Shown piece by piece: positions 8,994-18,157 of a stretch of 64,000 nucleotides of DNA; within the stretch, counting starts at the first letter, position 1; every line of letters begins with the position of its first letter. The notes beneath the pieces are model-generated. The model saw nothing but the letters and a program-made list of their open reading frames with translations, was not told the DNA's origin and ran no database searches. The stretch is from Saccharopolyspora rhizosphaerae (lineage in GTDB: Bacteria > Actinomycetota > Actinomycetes > Mycobacteriales > Pseudonocardiaceae): NCBI RefSeq assembly GCF_003931915.1, contig NZ_RSAA01000016.1, forward strand, positions 62,001 to 126,000, read 5' to 3'. The position numbers were made by a program, and so were the translations under genes.

Positions 8994-10688
8994 TCACTGC
9001 TCCGAGACGCTCACCGAAGCGAACTCTTCGGCGGTCAGCGGAGAGGGCACCAAGCCCTGGACGCGCGGGCTGGTCACGATCGCCGGCGGCGAGTGCGACA
9101 GCGGGACCGCGGGCAGGTACTCGGACATCAGCTTGCGGTTGATGTCCTGGTACATCGCGGAGCGCTGGGCCTCGTCCGGCTCCGAGTCAGCCGCTTGCAG
9201 CTGCGCCGCCAGGTCCGCGCCCCACGGCGAGCTCGCGGTGTGGAAGCGGTTGGTCGGGGTGCCGAAGAAGGTGCCGATGAAGTTGTCCGGCGTGTTGTAG
9301 TCACCGGTCCAGCCAAGCAGGAACAGGTCGGCCTTGGCGTTGTCGACGTCGTCGATGTAGCCGCCGTTCCACGGCTTGCTCACCGGGTTGACGGTGATGC
9401 CGACCTCGCGCAGGTCCTCGGCGAGGGCGTTGTAGATGCCCTGCGGGTCCGGCATGTAGGGCCGGGTGACCTCGGTCGGCCAGTAGAAGTTCACCGTCAG
9501 GTTCGACGCGCCCGCCTCGGCCAGCAGCTGCCGGGCCTTGGCCGGGTCGTGCTGGAACTTCTGCACGTCGGGGGCGTAGCCGTCGACGTTGCTCGGGTAG
9601 AACTGGGTGGCCACCGACGCACCTTCCGGCATGTTGGCCTTGACCAGCGTCTCCCGGTCGACCGCGTGGGCGAGCGCCTGCCGGACCTTGAGGTTCTGCA
9701 GCGCCGGGTTGTTCTTCTGGGTGATGCCCAGGTACATGATGTTGAACGGGTCGCGCACCTGGACGTTGTTGCCGGCCTCGCGCAGCGCCTTGAGGTCGGC
9801 GGCGTTGGGGAGGTCGTAGCCGTCGATCGCGCCCGACTCCAGCTCCTGCTTGCGGACCGTCTCGTCCGGGATGATCCGGAAGATCAGCTCCTTGAGCTTG
9901 GCCTTCTCACCCCAGTACTCGTCGTTGCGAACCAGCTTGATGGTGCCGTTGGACTGGTCGTAGGAGTCGAACTTGAACGGCCCTGTGCTGGTCGGGTGGG
10001 ACTTGGCGTACTCGGGGTAGACGAAGCTGTCCCCCTGCGCCTGGACGTCGTTGGCCTTGTACTTCTCCATCGCCGTCGGCGACTGCATGCTGAACGACGG
10101 GAGACCCAGCAGGTCCGGGAACTTCGAGGTCGCGCGGGTCAAGTGCACGACGGCCGTGTTCGGGTCCGGGTTCTCGCAGCTCTGGAACAGCGAGGGCGCC
10201 TTGCCGTCGGCGAAGCCGCCGAAGTTCTCGATCCAGTAGTAGGACAGCGCGTTGTTCTGCCCGGCCCCGGTCTGGTTGTACCAGCGCTGGAAGTTCTTGC
10301 AGACCGCGTCGGAGTTGAAGTCCGTGCCGTCGTGGAACTTCACGCCGCTGCGCAGCCTGAACGTCCACGTCTTGCCGTCCGGGGTGTGCTCCCAGCTCTC
10401 CGCCAGGGACGGTTCGACGTCGACCGAGCCCGGCTTGAAGTTGACCAGGCCCTCCATCATCTGGCGGGTGACGCGGAAGGTCTCCCCGTCGGAGGCGTAG
10501 AAGGGGTCGAACAGGTCCGGAGCGCCGGCCGCACCGAAGGTGAGGGTGCCTCCTTCTCCGCCGCCGGCCCCGCGCTCGGATTGCGCGCAGCCCGCCAGGG
10601 ACGCAGCAGTGGCGAAGGCGATTCCGACGGTGACGATCCGACGCAGCGTGCGGGTTCCGCTTCGCCACGACGATGGAGCTCTACTCAT
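8994..10688 (-). CDS. Extracellular solute-binding lipoprotein, family 5 (peptide-binding)
   Basis: A 564-aa lipoprotein. After the basic N-terminus (SWRSGTRTLRRIV) comes a hydrophobic segment and the lipobox LAGC, with the lipidated Cys at residue 34. The mature protein shows the family 5 layout: TFGAAGAPDLFDPFYASDGE near the start, the domain with TWTFRLRSGVKFHDGTDF, RQALAHAVDRETLV, and the C-terminal closing lobe. It captures peptides outside the membrane and hands them to the DppB/DppC-type permeases downstream. The start at 10688 was chosen because the signal peptide begins there; an upstream in-frame ATG would add 26 residues unlike a signal peptide. Confidence 0.9.
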   Translation of the reverse strand: MSRAPSSWRSGTRTLRRIVTVGIAFATAASLAGCAQSERGAGGGEGGTLTFGAAGAPDLFDPFYASDGETFRVTRQMMEGLVNFKPGSVDVEPSLAESWEHTPDGKTWTFRLRSGVKFHDGTDFNSDAVCKNFQRWYNQTGAGQNNALSYYWIENFGGFADGKAPSLFQSCENPDPNTAVVHLTRATSKFPDLLGLPSFSMQSPTAMEKYKANDVQAQGDSFVYPEYAKSHPTSTGPFKFDSYDQSNGTIKLVRNDEYWGEKAKLKELIFRIIPDETVRKQELESGAIDGYDLPNAADLKALREAGNNVQVRDPFNIMYLGITQKNNPALQNLKVRQALAHAVDRETLVKANMPEGASVATQFYPSNVDGYAPDVQKFQHDPAKARQLLAEAGASNLTVNFYWPTEVTRPYMPDPQGIYNALAEDLREVGITVNPVSKPWNGGYIDDVDNAKADLFLLGWTGDYNTPDNFIGTFFGTPTNRFHTASSPWGADLAAQLQAADSEPDEAQRSAMYQDINRKLMSEYLPAVPLSHSPPAIVTSPRVQGLVPSPLTAEEFASVSVSEQ

Positions 10689-10996
10689 TGGATAAACCCA
10701 CCCGTTTGTGTCCGTAGGCAGCAGAGTTCCGTGAGAGTAACCCTCGAAAGGAGGGGAGTGGAACATTCAAGATTACGATCCCGCTACTTAGGCGGTCCTC
10801 ATACCGGAATCGGAGGCTTGCCTCTCCAGAACTGCGAGTTGCGCTGCTCTTTCGCGCGCCGAATAGGGGAAGGAATCCACCGAGTCAAGCGTTTGGCGAA
10901 ATGTTTCCTCGGGAGGTGAAGACGGCGCCAGACCTCCCGATCGTCCGGGAGGAAAGGCGCCGCCGTTCCAGGTGTTGAATTGTTGGCGCTCGCCTA
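10689..10996. other. Gap between recR and the peptide-transporter operon
   Basis: About 308 bp. It contains the likely recR terminator hairpin (10924-10961) and must hold the promoter of the transporter operon. On the minus strand a TAATCT hexamer about 80 bp before the chosen start of the binding protein could be a -10 element, but no convincing -35 was found. Short frames crossing the gap show no protein-like sequence. Confidence 0.4.
10924..10961 (-). terminator. Probable terminator after recR
   Basis: A two-part stem: outer GGCGCC arms (10924-10929 and 10956-10961) and inner CCTCCCG/CGGGAGG arms (10933-10939 and 10946-10952) around a six-base loop. It lies 36 bp beyond the recR stop on the minus strand. 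No U-run is present, as is common in high-GC actinobacteria. Confidence 0.6.
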
Positions 10997-11593
10997 CTAC
11001 ATCGAACGACGTCCGGACAGCGCCCGTCCGAGCGTCAATTCGTCGGCGAACTCCAGGTCGCCACCCATCGGAAGCCCGGAAGCGAGTCGCGTGACGTTCA
11101 GCCCGGGGAAGTCGCGCAACATGCGCACCAGGTACGTCGCGGTAGCCTCGCCCTCGGTGTTCGGGTCCGTCGCGATGATCACCTCGGTGATCTCGTCCGT
11201 CCCGATCCGCGCCAGCAGCTCCCGGACCCGGAGCTGGTCCGGACCGACGCCCGACAGCGGATCGAGCGCACCGCCGAGCACGTGGTAGCGGCCCTTGAAC
11301 TCGCGGGTGCGCTCCACCGCGAGCACGTCCTTGGGCTCCTCCACCACGCACACCAGCGTCTTGTCGCGCCGGGCGTCCCGGCAGATGCGGCAGGTCGTCT
11401 CCTCGGAGACGTTGCCGCAGATCTCGCAGAACACCACGCCTTCCTTGACCTGCTGCAGGACCTCCTGCAGCCGGGTCACGTCCGCCGGCTCCGCGGCCAG
11501 CAGGTGGAAGGCGATGCGTTGGGCGCTCTTCGGACCGATGCCGGGAAGCCGTCCCAGCTCATCGATCAAATCCTGTACCGGACCCTCGTACAC
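10997..11593 (-). CDS. recR: Recombination mediator protein RecR
   Basis: 198 aa, the usual RecR length. It works with RecF/RecO to load RecA at gaps and stalled forks. Seen in the sequence: the helix-hairpin-helix at [20 protein letters not shown] (about residues 12-32), a C4 zinc finger with Cys56, Cys59, Cys68 and Cys71 (CEIC, then CRIC), and a Toprim domain from about residue 78 ([14 protein letters not shown], then [15 protein letters not shown]). The GTG start ([11 protein letters not shown]) has a GGAG site 9 nt upstream and matches the usual RecR N-terminus; longer upstream frames are not protein-like. It follows ybaB by 16 bp in one operon. Confidence 0.97.
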   Translation of the reverse strand: MYEGPVQDLIDELGRLPGIGPKSAQRIAFHLLAAEPADVTRLQEVLQQVKEGVVFCEICGNVSEETTCRICRDARRDKTLVCVVEEPKDVLAVERTREFKGRYHVLGGALDPLSGVGPDQLRVRELLARIGTDEITEVIIATDPNTEGEATATYLVRMLRDFPGLNVTRLASGLPMGGDLEFADELTLGRALSGRRSM

Positions 11594-11609
11594 GTCGACT
11601 CGCTCCGGA

Positions 11610-11972
11610 TCACATGCCCGGCAGGCCGAGGTCGCCCAGGCCGCCACCGCCCAGGCCGCCACCGCCCAGGCCGCTCGTCAGCGGGCCCATCTTCTGCGCC
11701 TGCAGTTCCTGCGCGGCGCGGTTGGCATCGCGGACGGCGGCGACGACGAGGTCCGCCAGCGTCTCGGTGTCCTCCGGATCAGCCGCCTTCGGGTCGATCA
11801 CCAGTCCCTTGAGCTCTCCGGCGCCGGTGACCGTCGCGGTCACCAGCCCGCCGCTCGCGCTCCCGGTGACCTCCGCCTCGGCGAGCTCCTGCTGCGCAGA
11901 CATCAGCTGCTCCTGCATCTTCTGCGCCTGTTCCATGATCTGCTGCATGTTCGGCTGGCCACCTGGCTGCAC
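11610..11972 (-). CDS. YbaB/EbfC family nucleoid-associated protein
   Basis: 120 aa. YbaB/EbfC proteins are small dimeric DNA-binding, nucleoid-associated proteins almost always encoded next to recR. The N-terminal helix ([24 protein letters not shown]) and the core [25 protein letters not shown] are typical. The C-terminus is an unusual glycine-rich tail with two GLGGGG-type repeats, ending GDLGLPGM. The GTG start has an AGGAGG site at good spacing. The gene starts an operon with recR. The promoter must lie in the 228-bp gap shared with the divergent S9 peptidase gene. Confidence 0.95.
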   Translation of the reverse strand: MQPGGQPNMQQIMEQAQKMQEQLMSAQQELAEAEVTGSASGGLVTATVTGAGELKGLVIDPKAADPEDTETLADLVVAAVRDANRAAQELQAQKMGPLTSGLGGGGLGGGGLGDLGLPGM

Positions 11973-12200
11973 CGTTGACTCCTCCTAGGCAGGGCTTGCA
12001 CCCCCGACGAGGGGCACAAGTCCAGCGTAGAGGTTGCGGGCTCCCAGGTCTGAACTCACCTCGCCCGTCGGCGCGGACGGTGGAACCCGCGCGGCCTCCC
12101 GGCTCCACTCCTGGTGGTGGGGTCGCGGCGTCCTCTCCGGGCGAACGCGCGGTCGACTCGACACCTTGGTCGTGGTCACCCGACGTGCAAGGGTGGTCAC

Positions 12201-14003
12201 GTGACGCTGGAGATCTCGCGGCTGCTGGAGCTGACCACCTGGCGGGTGTTCGACGTGGCCGACGACGGGCGGGTGCTCGCGGGCTGCGACGAGTCCGGGT
12301 CCGTGCAACTGGTCGAACTCGCCGAGGGCGGGTGCACCGAGCTCACCGCGCTGGCCGGTGCCGTGGTCGGTCGCTACCTGCCCGGCGAGCGGGCCGTGGT
12401 GGTGCAGCACGACAGCGACGGCGACGAGCGCGGCCAGCTCTCGCTGCTGCGGCTCGACGACCGGCGCAGCCGGCCCGCGCCGCTGTCCGAACTGGAGCCG
12501 CTGGTCCGCGACTCCGAGCACGTGCACCGGCTTCTCGACGTGCTGCCCGGCCGCATCGTCTACGCCACCAACCGCCGCAACGGCGTCGACTTCGACGTGG
12601 TGATCCGCAGCGTCACCACCGGCGAGGAGCACGTCGTGCACGACGGCGGCGGGATGGTCGCCGAGGTCGCGATCTCCCCCGACTCGCGGTTCGCGGCGAT
12701 CACCGTGCCCGCCACCAAGCCCCTCTCGGACCAGGTGCTCGTCGCCGACACGATGCCGGAGACCGGCGCCGACCAGCTGCGCGAGCTCACCGACCGCGAC
12801 CTCGCCGCGCGCCACCTGCACCCCGGCTGGCAGCCCGGAGGGCTGGTCGTCACCACCGACGCCGGCCGCGACCGCACCGGCGTCGCGCGGCTCGACCCGC
12901 GCACCGGCGGGCACCACTGGCTGGTGACCTCCGACGAGCACGACCTCAGCGGCCGGTTGTCGCCGAACGGGCGCACCCTGCTGGTGCTCACCGCCGTCGA
13001 CGGCGCCCACCGGGCCGCGCTGCACGAAGCCGCGACCGGCGAGCACGTGGTGGACATCGCCCTGCCGAGCGGAGGCTGGTGCGGCTACCCGCTGCCCGAG
13101 CCCGTCTGGTCACCGGACTCGCGGTTCGCCGCGCTGTCGTTCAGCTCCCCCAGCACGCCCGGCGACGTGCTGCTGGTCGACACCGCCACCGGCACCTGCA
13201 CGCCGCTGACGTCCTCCGCCGCGCAGCTGGCCGAGGAGACGCTGGTCGAGCCGACCGTGCACCGGGTTCCCGCGCGCGACGGCGAGCAGATCCCGTGCTT
13301 CCGCTACGCGCCCGCCGCACCGGACGGCTCGGCGGTCCTGCTCATCCACGGCGGGCCCGAGAGCCAGTCCGTGCGCTCGTTCCACCCGCTCGTCCAGGCC
13401 ATGGTCTCGCGCGGGCACACCGTGCTGGTGCCCAACGTCCGCGGCTCCACCGGCTACGGCAAGCGCTGGTACTCCGCCGACGACGCGCGCAACCGGCTCG
13501 AATCCGTCCAGGACCTGGCCGACCTGCACCGGTGGTTGCCGTCGGTGGGCTTGGACCCGTCCCGCGCGGCGCTGTGGGGCGGCTCCTACGGCGGCTACAT
13601 GGTGCTGGCGGGCCTGGCGTTCCAGCCCGAGCTGTGGGCGGCGGGAGTGGACGTCGTCGGGATCTCCTCGCTGGTCACGTTCCTGGAGAACACCGCGCCC
13701 TACCGGCGCGCGCACCGGGAGCGCGAGTACGGCAGCCTCATCGCCGACGCCGACTTCTTGCGCGAAGCGTCACCGCTCAACCGCGCTTCCGCCATCGCCG
13801 CACCGCTGTTCGTGCTGCACGGCGCGAACGACCCTCGCGTGCCGCTGACCGAGGCCGAGCAGATCGTGGAGGCGGTGCGCGCCAACGGCGTTGCGTACGA
13901 GTTCCACGTCTACCCGGACGAGGGGCACGGTCTGGCGAAGCGGGCGAACCGGCTCGACGCCTACCCGAAGGCGCTGGCCTTCCTGTCCCGGCACCTGGGC
14001 TGA
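12201..14003 (+). CDS. S9 family peptidase (prolyl oligopeptidase-like)
   Basis: 600 aa. The N-terminal ~350 residues read as a beta-propeller with repeated strand/turn patterns (ISPDSRFAAITV, LSPNGRTLLVL, WSPDSRFAALSF). The C-terminal alpha/beta hydrolase domain carries the catalytic triad: Ser462 in GGSYGG, Asp544 in HGANDPRVP and His576 in DEGHG. No signal peptide, so it is likely a cytoplasmic di-/oligopeptidase or aminoacyl-peptidase. The GTG at 12201 begins the family-like sequence (VTLEISRLLELTTW); upstream frame sequence is not protein-like. It is inserted in opposite orientation between dnaX and ybaB-recR, and ends one base short of the dnaX stop codon. Confidence 0.9.
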   Translation: MTLEISRLLELTTWRVFDVADDGRVLAGCDESGSVQLVELAEGGCTELTALAGAVVGRYLPGERAVVVQHDSDGDERGQLSLLRLDDRRSRPAPLSELEPLVRDSEHVHRLLDVLPGRIVYATNRRNGVDFDVVIRSVTTGEEHVVHDGGGMVAEVAISPDSRFAAITVPATKPLSDQVLVADTMPETGADQLRELTDRDLAARHLHPGWQPGGLVVTTDAGRDRTGVARLDPRTGGHHWLVTSDEHDLSGRLSPNGRTLLVLTAVDGAHRAALHEAATGEHVVDIALPSGGWCGYPLPEPVWSPDSRFAALSFSSPSTPGDVLLVDTATGTCTPLTSSAAQLAEETLVEPTVHRVPARDGEQIPCFRYAPAAPDGSAVLLIHGGPESQSVRSFHPLVQAMVSRGHTVLVPNVRGSTGYGKRWYSADDARNRLESVQDLADLHRWLPSVGLDPSRAALWGGSYGGYMVLAGLAFQPELWAAGVDVVGISSLVTFLENTAPYRRAHREREYGSLIADADFLREASPLNRASAIAAPLFVLHGANDPRVPLTEAEQIVEAVRANGVAYEFHVYPDEGHGLAKRANRLDAYPKALAFLSRHLG

Positions 14004-14004
14004 C

Positions 14005-16206
14005 TCAGCCCTCGATGCGGCGAGCGCCCAGCTCCCGTTCGAAGAGCTCGACGGCCTTGGCCTCCGGATCGGGACCGCCTCGCACCCCGTCCTCCATCGG
14101 CGAGGACTCCGCGAGCATCGACTCCGGGTCCTCGTCGTCGGGCTCCGGCGTGGCCGGCCCGCGCTGCGGCTCCGGGGTCGGCGGGATGTCGTCCGGCGGC
14201 GGTGGCTCCTCGTCCGGCGGTTCCGGTGGGGGCGGGATGTCGTCGGGCTCCGGCGGACGCGGCACCGAACCACCGCGGGGGCCACCCGGACCGCGCTGCT
14301 GGGCGCCGTTGGTCGAGCCGCCGCCGTTCTGCGGCTTCGCGGGCGGTGCGGGCTTCTCCGGCGCGGGCTTCTCCGAGGCGGGCGGCTGCTGGGACTGCTG
14401 CGGCTGCGCCGGAGCCTCCCGGCGCTGCGGCGGTTGCGGGGGCTGCTTCGGCGCGGCCGGCCGGGCCGGTGGCGCGGCCCCGGCCTCGACGCACTGGATG
14501 TCCCACTCACCGCCGACGACCTCGCGCAGCGCCTCCCGGACGAAGTCCAGCCGCCGCTGCTGCGCGAGCTGCTTGACCAGCCCAGACGTCGGCATCGACA
14601 GCACCAGGACGCCGTCGTTGAGGTCCTGCACGGTGGCGTTGAGCAGCAGCGCCTGCGTGGGCCGGTTGCGCTTGGCGACGCCCTGCAGCACGTCGGTCCA
14701 CACCCGGCGCACGGCTGCGGCGTCGAAGCCGCTCGGCGCCGATGCGTCGGGCTGCGCGGGCTCGGGCTGCGCCGCGGGGGCGGGTTGCGCGGGCTGCGGC
14801 TGCGCCGGTTCGGGCTCCGGCGGGCGCTGCGGTGCGGCCGCGGGCCGCGGCGCGGCCGGAGCCGCCTTCTCCTGCGGCGCAGGGGTTTCCGCCGGCTTCG
14901 GCGCGGCGGCCGGTTCCTCGGGTTGCGGCGCGGGCTCGGCGGCGGCCCGCTCGTGCGGCCGCTGGTAGACCCGCTTGGGCTTGTCCTGATCGGCCGGAAC
15001 AGCTTCGGGCGCACCGCTTTCCGCGGCCGACCCCTCGGCGGGCGCGATGGTCATCCGGCGTTCGACGCGCTCGAGCCGTTGCAGCAGAGCGGTTTCCGAG
15101 TCGGAGACGGTCGGCAACATCATCCGCGCGCAGAGCAGTTCGAGCAGCAGGCGGGGTGCCGTCGCCCCGCGCATCTCGGACAGTCCGGTGTGGACGATCT
15201 CGGCGAACCGCGACAGCGTCGCCGGGCCCAGCTGCTCGGCCTGCTGCTGCATGCGGGTCAGCTCGTCGCCCGTGGTCTCCACGAGTCCGCGATCCCCCGC
15301 GTCCGGCACCGAGCTCAGCAGCACCAGGTCGCGCAACCGGTCCAGCAGGTCCGAGGCGAAGCGGCGCGGGTCGTGCCCGGCCTCCACCACCCGCTCGACC
15401 GTGCCGTAGACGGAAGCGGCGTCGCCCGCAGCGAGCGCGTCGACCACGTCGTCGATCAGGGCGACGTCGGTGACGCCGAGCAGCGCGACGGCCCGCTCGT
15501 AGGTGACCCCCTCCTCGCCGGCTCCGGCCAGCAGCTGGTCGAGCACGCTCAGCGTGTCGCGCGCGGAACCGCCACCGGCCCGGATGACCAGCGGGAACAC
15601 GGCCGGCTCAACCTTCACCGACTCCTCGGCGCAGATCCGCTCCACCAGCTCGCGCATCACGCCCGGCGGCATCAGCCGGAACGGGTAGTGGTGCGTCCGG
15701 GACCGGATGGTGGTGAGCACCTTGTCCGGCTCGGTGGTGGCGAAGACGAAGATCAGGTGTTCCGGCGGCTCCTCCACGATCTTGAGCAGGGCGTTGAAGC
15801 CCTGCGTGGTGACCATGTGGGCCTCGTCGATGACGAAGATCCGGTACCGCGACTGGGCCGGGGCGAAGAACGCCCGGTCGCGCAGCTCGCGGGTGTCGTC
15901 CACACCACCGTGGCTGGCCGCGTCGAGCTCGACGACGTCGACGCTGCCGCCGCCTTCGGGGGCCAGCGCCACGCAGGAGTCGCACTCACCGCACGGGTCC
16001 GGAGTCGGCCCCTGGGCGCAGTTCAGCGAGCGGGCCAGGATGCGCGCGCTGGAGGTCTTGCCGCAGCCGCGAGGTCCGGAGAACAGGTAAGCGTGGTTGA
16101 TCCGCCCGGCGGCCAACGCGGTCCGCAAGGGTTCGGTGACGTGTTCCTGCCCGGCGACCTCAGCGAAGGTCGCCGGACGGTACTTGCGGTAGAGGGCGAG
16201 CGCCAC
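14005..16206 (-). CDS. dnaX: DNA polymerase III subunits gamma and tau
   Basis: 733 aa, the clamp-loader ATPase. The AAA+ domain has Walker A GPRGCGKTSS (residues 44-53), the zinc module with Cys63, Cys72, Cys75 and Cys78, DEAH at 127-130 and the sensor I region FVFATTEPDKVL. After residue ~370 comes a long Pro/Ala/Glu-rich linker, a C-terminal domain around VWTDVLQGVAKRNRPTQALL, then another Pro-rich segment and an acidic tail. The GTG start (VALALYRKYRPATF) is the standard actinobacterial DnaX N-terminus. No slippery A/U run typical of E. coli gamma frameshifting is visible, so only a tau-like product is expected. It is convergent with the S9 peptidase; the SRP RNA lies just upstream. Confidence 0.97.
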   Translation of the reverse strand: MALALYRKYRPATFAEVAGQEHVTEPLRTALAAGRINHAYLFSGPRGCGKTSSARILARSLNCAQGPTPDPCGECDSCVALAPEGGGSVDVVELDAASHGGVDDTRELRDRAFFAPAQSRYRIFVIDEAHMVTTQGFNALLKIVEEPPEHLIFVFATTEPDKVLTTIRSRTHHYPFRLMPPGVMRELVERICAEESVKVEPAVFPLVIRAGGGSARDTLSVLDQLLAGAGEEGVTYERAVALLGVTDVALIDDVVDALAAGDAASVYGTVERVVEAGHDPRRFASDLLDRLRDLVLLSSVPDAGDRGLVETTGDELTRMQQQAEQLGPATLSRFAEIVHTGLSEMRGATAPRLLLELLCARMMLPTVSDSETALLQRLERVERRMTIAPAEGSAAESGAPEAVPADQDKPKRVYQRPHERAAAEPAPQPEEPAAAPKPAETPAPQEKAAPAAPRPAAAPQRPPEPEPAQPQPAQPAPAAQPEPAQPDASAPSGFDAAAVRRVWTDVLQGVAKRNRPTQALLLNATVQDLNDGVLVLSMPTSGLVKQLAQQRRLDFVREALREVVGGEWDIQCVEAGAAPPARPAAPKQPPQPPQRREAPAQPQQSQQPPASEKPAPEKPAPPAKPQNGGGSTNGAQQRGPGGPRGGSVPRPPEPDDIPPPPEPPDEEPPPPDDIPPTPEPQRGPATPEPDDEDPESMLAESSPMEDGVRGGPDPEAKAVELFERELGARRIEG

Positions 16207-16264
16207 GGTCGGAACCCTACGCGGTCGGACTGACAACTCGGACCAGGGTGAGCGTCCCTGGAAA

Positions 16265-16360
16265 GTAAGGGGACCCCGTGCACCCGCCAGAGCCCGCTTA
16301 CCCTTGCTGCCTTCCGGCCCTGGGGGAGTTCACAGGATGGACGCCGCACGAGGTCCACGG
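16265..16360 (-). ncRNA. ffs: Signal recognition particle RNA, small bacterial type (4.5S)
   Basis: On the minus strand the sequence GGGCCGGAAGGCAGCAAGGG (around 16304-16323) contains the GGAAG tetraloop region and asymmetric internal loop that bind Ffh. The flanks close into a perfect 11-bp terminal stem (GGACCTCGTGC at 16346-16356 against GCACGGGGTCC at 16271-16281). This makes a hairpin of about 86-96 nt, the small SRP RNA type. Its place between dnaX and a tRNA-Ser matches other actinobacteria. The exact ends are estimates. Confidence 0.9.
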
Positions 16361-16482
16361 GACAGTGTACCCAGACGCCCCGCGGGCTCGGAGAACCGGG
16401 GCCCACGGGGAGCACCACCCGCGGTCGCCGCTGGTCAAACCCCCCACCTGAAGCGCTGCACCGCCCTGCTAGGCTTCCGCAC

Positions 16483-16568
16483 GGAGGATTGGCCGAGCGG
16501 CCTAAGGCGCACGATTGGAAATCGTGTTGGGTTAACAGCCCTCACGGGTTCGAATCCCGTATCCTCCG
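16483..16568 (+). tRNA. tRNA-Ser (anticodon GGA)
   Basis: An 86-nt class II tRNA. The acceptor stem GGAGGAT/ATCCTCC (16483-16489 with 16561-16567) is followed by discriminator G. The anticodon stem CACGA/TCGTG closes loop TTGGAAA with anticodon GGA, the variable arm is long, and the T-loop TTCGAAT is standard. The 3' CCA is not encoded. It reads UCC/UCU serine codons. Confidence 0.97.
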
Positions 16569-16577
16569 CTCGCGGGA

Positions 16578-16609
16578 GAGCCCCGGACCACGAGGTCCGG
16601 GGCTCTTTT
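16578..16609 (+). terminator. Strong intrinsic terminator after tRNA-Ser(GGA)
   Basis: A perfect 12-bp stem (GAGCCCCGGACC, 16578-16589, with its complement 16594-16605), a four-base loop and a TTTT run, ten bases after the tRNA. This is a textbook Rho-independent terminator. Confidence 0.93.
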
Positions 16610-16703
16610 CGTCGTCCCAGGCCGAACGCCCCTGTGCAGCGGGCTGCTGCGGTCGCACCGTGCGTTCCAGGAACACGCGGGAAGCGGAGCGGAGGCGGCT
16701 GTC

Positions 16704-18092
16704 GTGGGGACGACCATCGAACACGTCGGGACGACGATCGAACAACTGCGGGAACACGTGCGAGGTCCGGTGATCACTCCCGCCGACCCCGGTTACGACG
16801 AAGCCCGGCGGGTGCACAACGCGATGATCGACCTGCACCCGCAGGCCGTGGTGCGCTGCGCGAACGCCGGCGACGTGGCGGCGGTGGTCGACTTCGCGCG
16901 GGGCGCCTCGCTGGACGTGGCGGTGCGCGGCGGCGGTCACAGCGTGCCGGGTTTCGGCACCTGCGAGGGCGGCGTGGTGGCCGACCTGTCCGCGATGAGG
17001 GGCGTCCGCGTCGACGCGGAGCGCAGCACCGCGCGCGCCGAGGGCGGCGCGACCTGGGGCGACTTCAACGCAGCCGCGCACGCCTACGGGCTGGCCACCA
17101 CCGGCGGCATCATCTCGACCACCGGCATCGGCGGGCTGACCCTCGGCGGCGGCATCGGCTACCTCGCCCGCGGGCTCGGGCTGTCCTGCGACAACCTCAT
17201 CTCGGCCGACGTCGTGCTCGCCTCCGGCGAGATCGTGGTGGCCGATGAGCACCACAACCCCGACCTGCTGTGGGCGCTGCGCGGTGGAGGCGGCAACTTC
17301 GGTGCGGTGACGTCGTTCGAGTACCGGCTCAGCCCGGTGCGCGAGATCTACGGCGGCCCGATCTTCTTCGACCTGGAGCACGCAGGTGAGGTGCTGCGCG
17401 GCTTCCGCGAGCTGATCGCCGACGCGCCCGAGCAGCTCGGCGCGTTCCCGGCGTTCCAGATCGCCCCGCCGCTGCCGTTCATCCCGGAGGAGCGGCACGG
17501 CGTTCCGCACATCGCGGTGGTGACCTGCTGGGCCGGCCCGCTGGAGGACGGTCCCGCGGCGGTCGCGGGACTGCGCGACCTGGCGCCCGTGGTCGGCGAG
17601 CACGTCGGCCCGATGCCGTACCCGGCGCTCAACGCGGCCTTCGACGCCCTGGTGCCACCCGGTCTGCAGCACTACTGGAAGGCGAACTTCGTCACCGAGC
17701 TCACCGACGAGATGATCGAGGCCCACCTACAGCACGGACCGCGGGTGCCGGTGGTCAACTCGACGGTGCACATCTACCCGATCGACGGCGCCTGCCACCG
17801 GGTCGGCCCGGACGAGACGGCCTTCGCCTACCGGGACGCCAACTTCGCGACGGTGATCGCGGGCATGTGGCCGGACCCGGCGGACAACGAGGCGAACATC
17901 GCGTGGGTCCGGGACTACTACGCCGCGACGGCCCCGCACTCCGCCGAGGGCGGCTACATCAACTTCATGGCCTCCGACGACCAGGGGCGCGTCAAGGCCA
18001 ACTACCGGCAGAACTACGAGCGGCTGCGCTCGATCAAGCGCCACTACGACCCGGACAACACCTTCCACCTCAACCAGAACATCACCCCCTGA
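16704..18092 (+). CDS. FAD-binding oxidoreductase (berberine-bridge-enzyme-like)
   Basis: A 462-aa flavoenzyme of the VAO/BBE group. The FAD-binding domain runs from about residue 45 (HPQAVVRCANAGDVAAVVDFA) and contains VRGGGHS with His79, the residue that in relatives binds FAD through 8-alpha-histidyl linkage. GGLTLGGGIGYLARGLGLS follows, and the C-terminal BBE motif NYRQNYERL is present. The Cys that gives a second covalent FAD bond in some relatives is not evident, so at most one covalent link is expected. No signal peptide. The GTG start has GGAGG upstream; the first 15 codons include a tandem 21-bp duplication (GTTIEHV/GTTIEQL). Substrate unknown; relatives oxidise sugars or secondary-metabolite alcohols. 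Confidence 0.88.
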   Translation: MGTTIEHVGTTIEQLREHVRGPVITPADPGYDEARRVHNAMIDLHPQAVVRCANAGDVAAVVDFARGASLDVAVRGGGHSVPGFGTCEGGVVADLSAMRGVRVDAERSTARAEGGATWGDFNAAAHAYGLATTGGIISTTGIGGLTLGGGIGYLARGLGLSCDNLISADVVLASGEIVVADEHHNPDLLWALRGGGGNFGAVTSFEYRLSPVREIYGGPIFFDLEHAGEVLRGFRELIADAPEQLGAFPAFQIAPPLPFIPEERHGVPHIAVVTCWAGPLEDGPAAVAGLRDLAPVVGEHVGPMPYPALNAAFDALVPPGLQHYWKANFVTELTDEMIEAHLQHGPRVPVVNSTVHIYPIDGACHRVGPDETAFAYRDANFATVIAGMWPDPADNEANIAWVRDYYAATAPHSAEGGYINFMASDDQGRVKANYRQNYERLRSIKRHYDPDNTFHLNQNITP

Positions 18093-18120
18093 GCGCGCTG
18101 GGGCGAGTCGCTGCGCGGGG

Positions 18121-18157
18121 CCGGCCGGGTGGAGGCCTTCAGGCCTGCACCGGCCGG
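18121..18157. terminator. Bidirectional terminator-like hairpin
   Basis: The arms 18121-18131 (CCGGCCGGGTG) and 18148-18157 pair almost completely, and the loop contains a second perfect dyad (GGCCT/AGGCC). It lies between two convergent genes and overlaps the last codons of the minus-strand gene. Confidence 0.6.

Noticed and set aside
6205-9300. A plus-strand open frame of about 1000 codons across the peptide-transporter genes
   Set aside because: Composition is RHQ-rich antisense; the four transporter genes on the minus strand are unmistakable.
14005-16206. Programmed frameshifting in dnaX to make gamma
   Set aside because: No slippery A or U run followed by a stem is visible; the gene is uniformly high-GC.
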